Shown: in pieces, positions 53,856 to 62,397 of the stretch
How positions within the stretch are numbered: position 1 is the stretch's first letter
Layout: each line of letters starts with the position of its first letter
Assembly (NCBI RefSeq): GCF_008370345.1
Contig: NZ_VTUU01000003.1
Location: forward strand, 248,001-312,000
DNA length: 64,000 bases
From: Marinobacter salinexigens
GTDB lineage: Bacteria; Pseudomonadota; Gammaproteobacteria; Pseudomonadales; Oleiphilaceae
Direction of reading: 5' to 3'
Position numbers and translations under genes: made by a program
Notes under the pieces: generated by a model
The model's input: the letters and a program-made list of their open reading frames with translations, nothing else
Told to the model about the DNA's origin: nothing
The model's database searches: none

Positions 53856-55274
53856 TCAGTTTGCAGACATCATGTTCAGGCACAGCTGGGCGTTTTGAAT
53901 GAAGTGGCTGAATGCAGATAGTTGCTGCTCGGAGGGCACATAGTCTCCGGCTGCGTTGTCCGCATAGAACAGCCCGACCAGGCGCCCTCTGGCCTTGAGA
54001 GGACCGATCAGCGCGGGGACCCGCCCGAGCCAGCGATCGTATGGTACGCCGGCGGCATTGGCTGCTGGCCGATAGATGGCGCTGGCGGTGTTGGGAAGCA
54101 GGCTGCCCAGTGGCCCCGTTCCGTCTCTGGCGATAGTGAATTGTTCGCGCCATTCCTCGGTCCCCCGTCCCCCGACCTTGCGAGGCACCAGCAATTGACC
54201 TTCGCGGTCAGTCATCAGCAACGCGACCCGCTGCATACCAATAGCCCGGTGAATACCTTCAATAACCAACTGGCAGATTTCATTGATGTCCGGTTTTTCA
54301 GCGAGGGTCTGGGTCATGTCCCGCAGCACCTGCAGTTGCAGTTCGGGATCGATGTCCGGCGCCTTTGAGGTTCCGTTGGCTCCCCCGCTCTGGCTCCCCG
54401 GCATCAGTGCCGTCACCTGAGGAATACCCAGGGAAACAGCAACCCTGGCCGCTTCAGAGGCATTTACCTTGATTTGATCCCGAATCGCCGCAGGTGCTAC
54501 CCCTGTGTCTTTACCAAGCTGTTCAAGCAGCCTGTCCATCTCTGAACCGCTCCATCCATTTTCGGATAGCCGGGCCATTTCAACTGAGTGCCGGACCAGG
54601 CTTGCACCAGGAGAATTGGGTTGGCCGGAAGACACCACGTCGCGGATAAACGGGCCCAGAGACCAGGCTTCTACCAGGCCACGGGTGATCTCGGGAAAGG
54701 TGGTATGCAGAACAGCCCTTTGGGCCTCGGCCGGCGGTTCTTCCAGACGCAGGCGCTGCTCCAGTTCCGTTGCCTGCTCGGTATCGCAGGACCAGAACGC
54801 GAGTTCGCCGATGGTCATCAGCAAGCCGCCGATAAACACCTCTTCCAGAGCCGTCTCGTTTCGTTTCGGCATAAGACACCGGGCCTGTACTGCGGCGTGG
54901 ATGGCGCGGGCCAGGCAGCGTAGCAAGTGAGGACGGTCATTGCGCTGGAGCAGTGCGTCCACCACCAGAGACGAAATAGCCATGGATTTAACGGCATCGT
55001 ATCCGATCAGAGTAATTGCCCGGCTAACCGTGCTGACCTGGGTACGGGTCTGGTTGTAAAAGACGGTATTGGAGAGCCGGAGAACCTGCGATGTGAGCTG
55101 CGCATCGTTCAGGATGACATTGGCAAGCTCATTCACCGTGCTGTTCTTGCTGTCGGTGAGTTCGTCGATGCGGCGCAGGGTGTTGGCGAGAACCGGTAAT
55201 TCAACCTTACTGAGGTAATTGACCCAGGCCTGGGTTGAGGTAAGGCGTTCCGTGGGTGTGTTGTTTGTGGTCAA
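53856..55274 (-). CDS. HDOD-GAF signalling protein
   Basis: This 472-residue protein has an HDOD domain (residues about 18-215, with LPVLANTLRRIDELTDSKNSTVNELANVILNDAQLTSQVLRLSNTVFY) and a GAF-like domain (about 305-465, MTQTLAEKPDINEICQLVIEGIHRAIGMQRVALLM). HDOD proteins act in c-di-GMP, stress or chemotaxis signalling without known catalysis. It converges on the anti-sigma gene with a gap of five bases. Confidence 0.88.
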   Translation of the reverse strand: MTTNNTPTERLTSTQAWVNYLSKVELPVLANTLRRIDELTDSKNSTVNELANVILNDAQLTSQVLRLSNTVFYNQTRTQVSTVSRAITLIGYDAVKSMAISSLVVDALLQRNDRPHLLRCLARAIHAAVQARCLMPKRNETALEEVFIGGLLMTIGELAFWSCDTEQATELEQRLRLEEPPAEAQRAVLHTTFPEITRGLVEAWSLGPFIRDVVSSGQPNSPGASLVRHSVEMARLSENGWSGSEMDRLLEQLGKDTGVAPAAIRDQIKVNASEAARVAVSLGIPQVTALMPGSQSGGANGTSKAPDIDPELQLQVLRDMTQTLAEKPDINEICQLVIEGIHRAIGMQRVALLMTDREGQLLVPRKVGGRGTEEWREQFTIARDGTGPLGSLLPNTASAIYRPAANAAGVPYDRWLGRVPALIGPLKARGRLVGLFYADNAAGDYVPSEQQLSAFSHFIQNAQLCLNMMSAN

Positions 55275-55441
55275 AGTGGCGATCTCTGCCAGAGTGTTTT
55301 TAGAGTGTGATCAAGTGACAGTCTAGCAGTGTCGCATCAGGTGTCAGGTAACCGTTTGTGTCGGCTTTATACGGGGATTTACCCATGCCCGTCCCCACAC
55401 TGTGGCATCGATTCACATTCGGGTTTGATCATTGTTTGCGC

Positions 55442-55447
55442 TATAAT
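55442..55447 (+). promoter_or_regulatory. -10 element upstream of metN
   Basis: A perfect TATAAT lies 36 bases before the metN start. No good -35 hexamer at 16-18 bases is visible; TTTGAT is 12 bases upstream. I saw no SAM riboswitch fold here and no MetJ-type repeat I could support. Confidence 0.45.
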
Positions 55448-55483
55448 CGCGCGTTTTAGAGTTGCACCCACAAGGCGCTGACT

Positions 55484-56491
55484 GTGATTGTATTTGACCA
55501 GGTACAGAAGTCTTATCAGGTAGGCGGCCGGGCGATCCCTGCGCTGCAGCCTACGGATATGACCATTGAAACCGGCGAGGTGTTTGGCATCGTCGGTCAT
55601 TCCGGTGCGGGAAAGTCCACACTGATCCGTTTGATCAACCTGCTGGAGCCGCCCACCGGTGGCCGTATTCTGATCGACGATGAAGACATCACCGGATACA
55701 ACCCCGCCCGGTTGCGGGATTTTCGCCGCAAGGTCGGGATGATTTTTCAGCACTTCAACCTGCTGTCCTCGAAGACGGTTGCGGACAACATTGCCTTCCC
55801 GATGAAGCTGGCGGGTACCTACTCGAAAGCTGAAATCCGCGAACGGGTTCAGGAACTGCTGGCCCGGGTCAGCCTGACGGATCACGCTAACAAGTTTCCA
55901 TCCCAGCTGTCCGGAGGCCAGAAACAACGCGTGGGTATCGCCCGTGCTCTGGCCTGCCGCCCGACCATTCTGCTGTGTGATGAGGCCACCAGTGCACTGG
56001 ACCCGCAAACCACCCAGTCAGTATTGAACCTGTTGGCGGACATCAACCGCGAACTGGGCCTGACCATTGTTCTGATCACTCATGAAATGGACGTGGTGCG
56101 CCGGGTCTGCGACCGGGTGGCGGTGATGGATGCTGGTCGTGTGGTGGAGATGGGGCCGGTGAGTGACGTGTTCCTGCACCCGAAGCACCCGACCACCCGG
56201 GATTTTGTCTTCGAGAGCGAAAACATCGATGACGAAGAGCTTGAGCAAGATCTGGCCAAGGCCGATGGTCGTATCCTGCGTCTGACATTCAAGGGCGAGT
56301 CTACTTATAAACCGCTGTTGGGCAGTGTGGCCCGGGAATCCGGTGTGGATTTCAGCATCCTGTCCGGTCGTATCGATCATATCAAGGACACCCCCTACGG
56401 CCAGTTGACCCTGTCGCTTGTGGGCGGTGACCTGGACATCGCCATGAAGCAATTTGAAGCCGCCGACGTTCACGTGGAGGTCCTGCGCTGA
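55484..56491 (+). CDS. metN: Methionine ABC transporter, ATP-binding protein
   Basis: This 335-residue ATPase has [17 protein letters not shown] (Walker A), [28 protein letters not shown] (Walker B) and a C-terminal NIL domain (about 260-335, with [28 protein letters not shown]) that senses methionine. It powers D/L-methionine import with MetI and MetQ. It starts at GTG with AAGG upstream. Its stop overlaps the metI start by one base (TGATG). Confidence 0.95.
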   Translation: MIVFDQVQKSYQVGGRAIPALQPTDMTIETGEVFGIVGHSGAGKSTLIRLINLLEPPTGGRILIDDEDITGYNPARLRDFRRKVGMIFQHFNLLSSKTVADNIAFPMKLAGTYSKAEIRERVQELLARVSLTDHANKFPSQLSGGQKQRVGIARALACRPTILLCDEATSALDPQTTQSVLNLLADINRELGLTIVLITHEMDVVRRVCDRVAVMDAGRVVEMGPVSDVFLHPKHPTTRDFVFESENIDDEELEQDLAKADGRILRLTFKGESTYKPLLGSVARESGVDFSILSGRIDHIKDTPYGQLTLSLVGGDLDIAMKQFEAADVHVEVLR

Positions 56492-57156
56492 TGGAAGCAC
56501 TACTGAGTAACGTGGACTGGACGGAAATCGGCTGGGCGAGCTGGGATACCCTGGTGATGGTGGGCATGTCACTGCTGTTCAGTGTGGTGATCGGCCTGCC
56601 GATTGGTGTGCTGCTGTTCCTCACCGGCAAGCGCCAGTTGCTGGAACAGCCAGTAGCCTATGCGGTGCTGTCGTTCGTGGTGAACGTACTGCGTTCGGTG
56701 CCGTTTATCATTCTGCTGATCGTGATGATTCCCTTCACGGTGATGCTGATCGGCACCTCACTGGGTGTTGCCGGTGCCATCCCACCGCTGGTCGCTGGTG
56801 GCGCGCCCTTCTTTGCCCGCCTGGTGGAAACCTCCCTGCGCGAGGTGGACCGGGGCATCATTGAGGCGACCCAGGCCATGGGCGCCAGTGTGCGTCAGAT
56901 CATCTTCGGCGCCCTGCTGCCCGAAGCCCTTCCCGGCATCATTGCCGGTGTGACCGTAACCGCCATTACCCTCGTTTCCTACGCGGCCATGTCTGGCGTT
57001 ATAGGCGGCGGTGGTTTGGGTGATCTTGCTATCCGGTTCGGTTATCAACGATTCCAGACTGACGTCATGGTGATTACTGTGGCGTTACTGGTGATCTTTG
57101 TGCAGGTACTGCAGATGGTGGGCGACCGCCTGGTGCTGTACTTCAGCCGGAAGTAA
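56491..57156 (+). CDS. metI: Methionine ABC transporter, permease
   Basis: This 221-residue inner-membrane protein has five hydrophobic helices and the MetI loop EVDRGIIEATQAMGASVRQIIFGALLPEALPGIIAG. It also has AMSGVIGGGGLGDLAIRFGYQRF. It overlaps metN and is followed by metQ after 182 bases, a gap filled by a large inverted repeat (57174-57284). Confidence 0.95.
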   Translation: MEALLSNVDWTEIGWASWDTLVMVGMSLLFSVVIGLPIGVLLFLTGKRQLLEQPVAYAVLSFVVNVLRSVPFIILLIVMIPFTVMLIGTSLGVAGAIPPLVAGGAPFFARLVETSLREVDRGIIEATQAMGASVRQIIFGALLPEALPGIIAGVTVTAITLVSYAAMSGVIGGGGLGDLAIRFGYQRFQTDVMVITVALLVIFVQVLQMVGDRLVLYFSRK

Positions 57157-57173
57157 TCACCGTTTGGGGGGAA

Positions 57174-57284
57174 GCCGTCGACAGACGCTGCTTCCCGAAA
57201 AACGCCCGTGAATACGTCCCTGTAGGGCTCGGTCGCGCCATCCCTGGCGCTCCACGTTTTCGGGAAGCAGCGTCTGTCGACGGC
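57174..57284. repeat. Large branched inverted repeat D between metI and metQ
   Basis: Arms 57174-57201 and 57257-57284 are perfectly complementary (28 bp), with two more pairs past a bulge. The 55-base interior holds two further hairpins, CCCT-GT-AGGG (57218-57227) and GCGCCA-TCCC-TGGCGC (57235-57250), giving a three-way fold in the transcript. The interior resembles a string I remember as common between genes in Marinobacter-like genomes; this was not checked. Confidence 0.85.
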
Positions 57285-57338
57285 CCGAGCCTCCAGTGAT
57301 CCTTGAAAACAAACGTTCCTATAACAGGAGTACAGGTT

Positions 57339-58121
57339 ATGAATCTGAAGAAGACTTTCGCGGCACTCGCCGCTGCTGCAACATTCTCTGTTGCTGCTTC
57401 CGCCGAAGAACTGTCCGTTGCCGCAACTCCGGTTCCCCATGCCGAGATTCTGGAATTCGTAAAGCCGATGCTGGCGGAAGAAGGTGTGGAGCTGGACGTT
57501 AAAGTGTTCACCGATTACATCCAGCCGAATATTCAGGTAGACCAGAAGCGGATGGACGCCAACTTCTTCCAGCACCAGCCGTACCTGGACGAATTCAATG
57601 CTGGCCGTGGTACCGATCTGGTCACCGTGACCGGTGTTCACGTTGAGCCGTTCGGTGCCTACTCCAGCAAGATTGATTCCCTGGACGCCCTGGAAGACGG
57701 TTCCGTAGTTGCCATCCCGAACGACCCCACCAATGGTGGCCGTGCACTGCTCCTGCTGCAGAAAGCCGGTTTGATCAAGCTGGCAGACGAGAGCAAGATC
57801 ACTGCGACGCCTCGTGACATTGCCGAGAACCCGAAAGACCTGGACTTCAAGGAACTGGAAGCAGCCACTCTGCCGCGTATCCTGAATCAGGTCGATCTGG
57901 CTCTGATCAACACCAACTACGCTCTGGAAGCGGGCCTGAACCCGTCTGAAGATGCTCTGATCATCGAAGGTTCCGAGTCTCCTTACGTGAATATTCTGGT
58001 TGCGCGTCCGGACAACAAGGACAGCGACGCCATGAAGAAACTGGCTGCTGCCCTGCACTCTGATGCGGTGAAGGATTTTATCCTTGAGAAGTATGAAGGT
58101 GCTGTTGTTCCGGCCTTCTGA
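57339..58121 (+). CDS. metQ: Methionine ABC transporter, binding protein
   Basis: This 260-residue NlpA/MetQ-family protein has a signal peptide (KKTFAALAAAATFSVAASAEE; no lipobox Cys, so it is soluble rather than a lipoprotein). PVPHAEILEFVKPMLAEEGVELDVKVFTDYIQPN and NFFQHQPYLDEF are the family marks. The ATG at 57339 has AGGAG. An intrinsic terminator follows the gene. Confidence 0.94.
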   Translation: MNLKKTFAALAAAATFSVAASAEELSVAATPVPHAEILEFVKPMLAEEGVELDVKVFTDYIQPNIQVDQKRMDANFFQHQPYLDEFNAGRGTDLVTVTGVHVEPFGAYSSKIDSLDALEDGSVVAIPNDPTNGGRALLLLQKAGLIKLADESKITATPRDIAENPKDLDFKELEAATLPRILNQVDLALINTNYALEAGLNPSEDALIIEGSESPYVNILVARPDNKDSDAMKKLAAALHSDAVKDFILEKYEGAVVPAF

Positions 58122-58145
58122 TCCGGGATTGCATCTGTGAGAAAG

Positions 58146-58170
58146 ACCGGTCCTTGTGGCCGGTTTTTTT
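58146..58170 (+). terminator. Intrinsic terminator of metNIQ
   Basis: ACCGG (58146-58150) pairs with CCGGT (58160-58164) around a 9-base loop, followed by seven T. It lies 25 bases after the metQ stop. Confidence 0.8.
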
Positions 58171-58298
58171 ATGCCTGGAGGTTACTAGCGACACAATTGG
58201 CTGAAGTGACGGAACGGTGGGCAGTCATGTCAACGACCGAGACTTAAGCAGGTGCAATAGTTGTCATTCCCAACAATAAAACAAAACGGGTGAAGGTA

Positions 58299-59561
58299 AT
58301 GGCAACGTCGAATGGCAACAACCTCAGAAAGCAGATAACAGCCCTGGTCGCAGGGGCCGTGCTGTCTGTCATGGGTACACCGGCGACGGCTGGCTGGTTC
58401 GGTAGCAGTGGAAACAGCGACACCAGCCCCGGGAAAACCCGGGATGTGATCTTTGTTGGCAATAACTGGGAAGGCATGATCGATGTTGTGGATGCCTCCA
58501 GCTATGACCGGATCGGGCGCATCAACGGTATTCCGGACAAACGCCAGCGCCTGACCGAAATTTACCTCAATCCAGTGCGATTTGCGTTTTTTGAGGGCAT
58601 TCGCTATCTGATCGGCGAAGGTCACGACCAGTACGTGGATGATATGTACAGCAGTCCGGACGGACGCCTGCTTATTGTCTCAAGGCCGAGCTTTGCCGAT
58701 GTGGTCGCTATTGAAACGGCAACGGGTGATATTGCCTGGCGCTTTGAGGTGGCAGGCTATCGCTCGGATCACATGGCCATTTCGCCAGACGGCCAGCAGG
58801 TAGCAGTATCGGCTTCCACGGGTAACGTGGTGCATATCCTCGATGTTAAAACCGGCACAGAACTGGGGTCATTCCCGACGGGTAATTCCCCCCATGAAAA
58901 CGTCTACTCAAAGGACGGTTCAAAGATTTACCACGCCAGTATCGGACACGTTTTTACTCCGTTGGACAACGACCTGATGGATTTCACCAAGGGCGAGCGG
59001 GTGTTCCAGATAGTGGATGCGGATTCCCTGGAGATTCTGGAGAAGTTCGACTTTGCTGAGAAGCTGAGTGCGGCCGGTTATGACGATCTGAGCCCCGCCA
59101 TCCGGCCCATGGCACATACCCCGGACGAGCGTTTCTTTTATTTCCAGCTGTCATTCCTGCACGGCTTTGTCGAGTATGACATGGAGGGCGGTAAAATCAC
59201 CCGGTTGGCACGCCTGCCCAATCTGGTGCCGGATTTGCCCGAAGAGCTCTACGTGAATGACTCGGCTCATCATGGTATTGCGATGAACGGCGCCGGGGAT
59301 ACCCTCTGTGTGGCGGGAACCATGAGTGATTACGTTGCCATTGTTGATCGTGAAACTTTCAGCTACCAGCTGTTGGAAGGCCTGGGCGAGAAACCTTATT
59401 GGGTGACGTCCGATGCTTCCGGAAAACACTGCTATATCTCGTGGAGTGGCACGGATCAGATGTCGGTGATTTCCTATAAAACGGCCACCGAAGTGGCCCG
59501 AATTGATGTCGGGGATCACCCCCAGCGAATCCGCGAGGGGCGAGTCCCGAGCGATTGGTAA
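58299..59561 (+). CDS. Secreted beta-propeller (YncE-like) protein
   Basis: This protein of about 420 residues has a signal peptide (LRKQITALVAGAVLSVMGTPATA) and repeated beta-propeller blades of the YncE/NHL type: VIFVGNNWEGMIDVVDA, MYSSPDGRLLIVSRPS, MAISPDGQQVAVSASTGNVVHILDVKTG, GIAMNGAGDTLCVAGT and VTSDASGKHCYISWSGTDQ. Periplasmic propellers often bind DNA, metals or other proteins; no specific role is readable. It is a single gene, converging on the peroxiredoxin gene. Confidence 0.85.
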   Translation: MATSNGNNLRKQITALVAGAVLSVMGTPATAGWFGSSGNSDTSPGKTRDVIFVGNNWEGMIDVVDASSYDRIGRINGIPDKRQRLTEIYLNPVRFAFFEGIRYLIGEGHDQYVDDMYSSPDGRLLIVSRPSFADVVAIETATGDIAWRFEVAGYRSDHMAISPDGQQVAVSASTGNVVHILDVKTGTELGSFPTGNSPHENVYSKDGSKIYHASIGHVFTPLDNDLMDFTKGERVFQIVDADSLEILEKFDFAEKLSAAGYDDLSPAIRPMAHTPDERFFYFQLSFLHGFVEYDMEGGKITRLARLPNLVPDLPEELYVNDSAHHGIAMNGAGDTLCVAGTMSDYVAIVDRETFSYQLLEGLGEKPYWVTSDASGKHCYISWSGTDQMSVISYKTATEVARIDVGDHPQRIREGRVPSDW

Positions 59562-59564
59562 GGG

Positions 59565-60218
59565 TCAGTCACCGCCCCAATTGGTCTTGGGATCCGGTGT
59601 CATCCTCAGATAGGATTTCACCGCCTTGTAGCCTTTCGGGAAGCGTTGTTTGATCTCCTCCTCGTCCTGCAGGGATGGAACGATGACCACATCGCCGCCA
59701 CTTTCCCAGTTACCCGGGGTGGCGACCTTGTGTTCGTCGGTCAACTGCAGGGAATCGATCACCCTGAGAACTTCGTTGAAGTTGCGGCCGGTGCTGGCCG
59801 GATAAGTGATGATCAGGCGCACCTTTTTGTTCGGGTCGATGACAAACAGCGAACGTACCGTCAGGGTGGCGTCGGCGTTCGGATGGATCATGTCATAGAG
59901 TTCCGAAACCTTGCGGTCTTCATCGGCGATGATCGGGAAGTTGACCGCGCATCCCTGGGTTTCCTCGATATCCTTGATCCAGTCCTTGTGGGACGGGACC
60001 GGGTCGACACTCAGGGCAATGGCTTTGACATTGCGTTTGGCGAACTCGTCTTTCAGTTTCGCGGTGAGCCCGAGTTCGGTGGTGCACACCGGGGTAAAGT
60101 CCGCCGGGTGCGAGAACAGCACACCCCAGCTGTCGCCCAGCCAGTCATAGAACGAAATCATGCCCTCACTGGAGTCCTGTTGGAAATCCGGTGCGGTATC
60201 TCCCAGACGTAAGCTCAT
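59565..60218 (-). CDS. 1-Cys peroxiredoxin (Prx6 group)
   Basis: This 217-residue enzyme reduces peroxides. The active-site segment HPADFTPVCTTELG holds the peroxidatic Cys, and the long C-terminal part (DSLQLTDEHKVATPGNWESGGDVVIVPSL) marks the Prx6/AhpC-TSA 1-Cys branch. The ATG at 60218 has GGAGGA upstream; the frame is open 14 codons further. It may be a single-gene unit. Confidence 0.93.
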   Translation of the reverse strand: MSLRLGDTAPDFQQDSSEGMISFYDWLGDSWGVLFSHPADFTPVCTTELGLTAKLKDEFAKRNVKAIALSVDPVPSHKDWIKDIEETQGCAVNFPIIADEDRKVSELYDMIHPNADATLTVRSLFVIDPNKKVRLIITYPASTGRNFNEVLRVIDSLQLTDEHKVATPGNWESGGDVVIVPSLQDEEEIKQRFPKGYKAVKSYLRMTPDPKTNWGGD

Positions 60219-60335
60219 AGATGTTCCTCCTTTGATGGTGCTTCCGAAAGCTCCGAACACCCCACGAGTTTGGATGTGGAATGTTTCGGGCCTATACGGT
60301 CTATCTGTGATTTACGAGGCCGGAATGCAAGGGGG

Positions 60336-61700
60336 TCAATCCTTACCGGACATTGCCTGTTTTTCAAAATGCTCTTTGGTGAGTTTGAACACCACCGGGC
60401 TGAGCAACGCCAGTGCAATCAGGTTAGGCAGTGCCATCATGGCGTTCAGGGTATCGGCTACCAGCCAGACGAAACCCAGATTCAGGGTGGCGCCAAGTGG
60501 GATGGCCAATATCCACGCAATCCGGTACGGCACGATGGCTTTCACGCCGAACAGATACTCGACGGATCGTTCGCCGTAAAACGACCACCCCAGGATGGTG
60601 GTAAAGGCAAATACCGCCAGGGCAATGGCAACCACATAGTTTCCGATACCGGGAAGGGCCTCGGCGAAGGCCATGGAGGTCAGCTCAGCGCCTGATACAC
60701 CCGACGTCCAGGTGCCGGAGGTAATGATGACCAGACCGGTGATAGAGCAGATGATGATGGTGTCGATGAAGGTACCGAGCATGGCCACCATACCCTGGTT
60801 GATCGGGTTCTTGGTCTGTGCGGCAGCGTGGGCAATAGGGGCGGAGCCCAGCCCCGCCTCGTTGGAGAATACGCCGCGGGCAACCCCGAAGCGGATAGCT
60901 GCCCAGACAGCAGCGCCGGCAAACCCGCCTTCTGCGGCGATCGGGCTGAAGGCATGTTCAATGACAAGGGCCAGCGCGTTGGGGATTTCTGCCGCGTTGA
61001 TGGCCAGTACCACAAGGCCCGCCACCAGATAGGAAATGGCCATGAGTGGCACCAGCGCACTGGCTACGTGGCCAATTCGGCGGATGCCGCCTATCAGCAC
61101 GGCGCCGACCAGCACCATCAGTATTACTCCGGTTGCCCAGTGCGGCAGGCCGAAGTTGGCTTCCATCACATCCGCCACTGAATTCGCCTGTACCGTGTTG
61201 CCGATGCCAAATCCGGCGATGGCTGCAAATACCGCAAACAACAGGCCAAGCCAGGCCCATTTGGGGCCGAGACCATTGCGAATGTAGTACATGGGGCCGC
61301 CAACATGGGCGCCGCGCTCATCCACTTCCCGGTAGCGAACCGCAAGCACCGCTTCGGAATACTTGGTGGCCATGCCCACCAGGGCGGTCAGCCACATCCA
61401 GAACAGGGCGCCCGGGCCACCGAGGAAGACCGCGGTGGCAACGCCCGCAATGTTTCCCGTGCCCACCGTGGCAGACAGGGCGGTCATCAGTGCCTGAAAC
61501 GGCGGGATTTCCCCCTCAGACTCGGCACCGGTTGCGCTTCGGCCCTGCCACAATAGCCGGAATCCGGCACCGAGTTTCAGTACCGGCATCAGTTTGAGCC
61601 CCAGACTCAGGAACAGACCCACGCCAAGGATCAGCACCAGCATGGGAGGCCCCCACACCAGAGAGTTGATTTGACTGACAAAGGATGAGATTGCTTCCAT
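60336..61700 (-). CDS. Sodium:alanine/glycine symporter (AGCS family)
   Basis: This 454-residue protein has about 10-11 membrane helices and the AGCS marks FQALMTALSATVGTGNIAGVATA, GGPGALFWMWLTALVGMATKYSEAVLAVRYR, NEAGLGSAPIAHAAAQT and FGVKA. It imports alanine or glycine with sodium. It is divergent from the CBS-domain gene; a Fur-like box lies in the gap at 61779-61797. Confidence 0.92.
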   Translation of the reverse strand: MEAISSFVSQINSLVWGPPMLVLILGVGLFLSLGLKLMPVLKLGAGFRLLWQGRSATGAESEGEIPPFQALMTALSATVGTGNIAGVATAVFLGGPGALFWMWLTALVGMATKYSEAVLAVRYREVDERGAHVGGPMYYIRNGLGPKWAWLGLLFAVFAAIAGFGIGNTVQANSVADVMEANFGLPHWATGVILMVLVGAVLIGGIRRIGHVASALVPLMAISYLVAGLVVLAINAAEIPNALALVIEHAFSPIAAEGGFAGAAVWAAIRFGVARGVFSNEAGLGSAPIAHAAAQTKNPINQGMVAMLGTFIDTIIICSITGLVIITSGTWTSGVSGAELTSMAFAEALPGIGNYVVAIALAVFAFTTILGWSFYGERSVEYLFGVKAIVPYRIAWILAIPLGATLNLGFVWLVADTLNAMMALPNLIALALLSPVVFKLTKEHFEKQAMSGKD

Positions 61701-61778
61701 GGGGGTCTCCCGTTGTTGGCGTGTTTTTTTAGTGACTGTATTAGTTACTATGCCCTTGTGAGGCTTAACCCTTTGAGT

Positions 61779-61797
61779 TTAAGTGAAAATCATTATC
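61779..61797. promoter_or_regulatory. Fur-like box in the symporter/CBS divergent region
   Basis: TTAAGTGAAAATCATTATC matches 14 of 19 positions of the Fur consensus GATAATGATAATCATTATC. It lies 79 bases from the symporter start and 153 from the CBS gene start, so it could control either. Confidence 0.4.
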
Positions 61798-61949
61798 TGT
61801 AAACCTGAACAGGTCAAAACTGACCGGGATCAGCTCCCGTTAAAGTGGATGCGATTGTGTTTTCCTTTCCTCCCCGCATTGCCTATGTTTATACACAGGG
61901 GCCCCGGAAAGCGGCTCACATCTGAATGCAACGGGGAGGAGGGCTGCCC

Positions 61950-62381
61950 ATGCGATCACTGAAAGTCTCGGATGTTATGTGGAATCATATCGAACCGATT
62001 CGATGTGGTACGCCGTTGACCCGCGTTGTGAAGGCCCTTCTGCACAACCACGTCACCGGGTTACCGGTGGTGGATGAACACCGCCATGTCCTTGGGTTCG
62101 TCTCGGAACAGGATTGTATCCATGCTCTGCTGGTGAGCAGTTACCACTGTGAAGGTGATCCGATTGTGGACGATGTCATGTTTCGGGAGCCGGTCACGGT
62201 TTCAGCGGAAATGGCGGTGGTGGATCTGGCCCAGAATCTTGGTGCGGGCAAGCCCAAGGTCTACCCCGTGGTGGATCATGGCAAACTGATCGGCGTTGTC
62301 ACCCGGTCAGCAATTCTGTCAGAGCTGGCCCGGGCCGGGTGTGGTATCGACGCGCCGAAATTCGCCGGATCGGCCAGTTAG
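61950..62381 (+). CDS. CBS-domain protein
   Basis: This protein of about 143 residues is a pair of CBS motifs: VSDVMWNHIEPIRCGTPLTRVVKALLHNHVTGLPVVDEHRHVLGFVSEQD and VDDVMFREPVTVSAEMAVVDLAQNL...VYPVVDHGKLIGVVTRSAIL. Such tandem modules bind adenine nucleotides and sense energy state. There is no fused effector domain. The ATG at 61950 has GGAGGAGGG upstream; an ATG at 61926 is too far forward. It converges on the HD-GYP-like gene. Confidence 0.88.
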   Translation: MRSLKVSDVMWNHIEPIRCGTPLTRVVKALLHNHVTGLPVVDEHRHVLGFVSEQDCIHALLVSSYHCEGDPIVDDVMFREPVTVSAEMAVVDLAQNLGAGKPKVYPVVDHGKLIGVVTRSAILSELARAGCGIDAPKFAGSAS

Positions 62382-62397
62382 CTGCGGTTCAGTCAGA

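Noticed and set aside
57157..57338. SAM riboswitch or terminator in the metI-metQ gap
   Set aside because: The long perfect stem has no U-run after it and does not show the SAM-I junction; it is better described as an inverted repeat.
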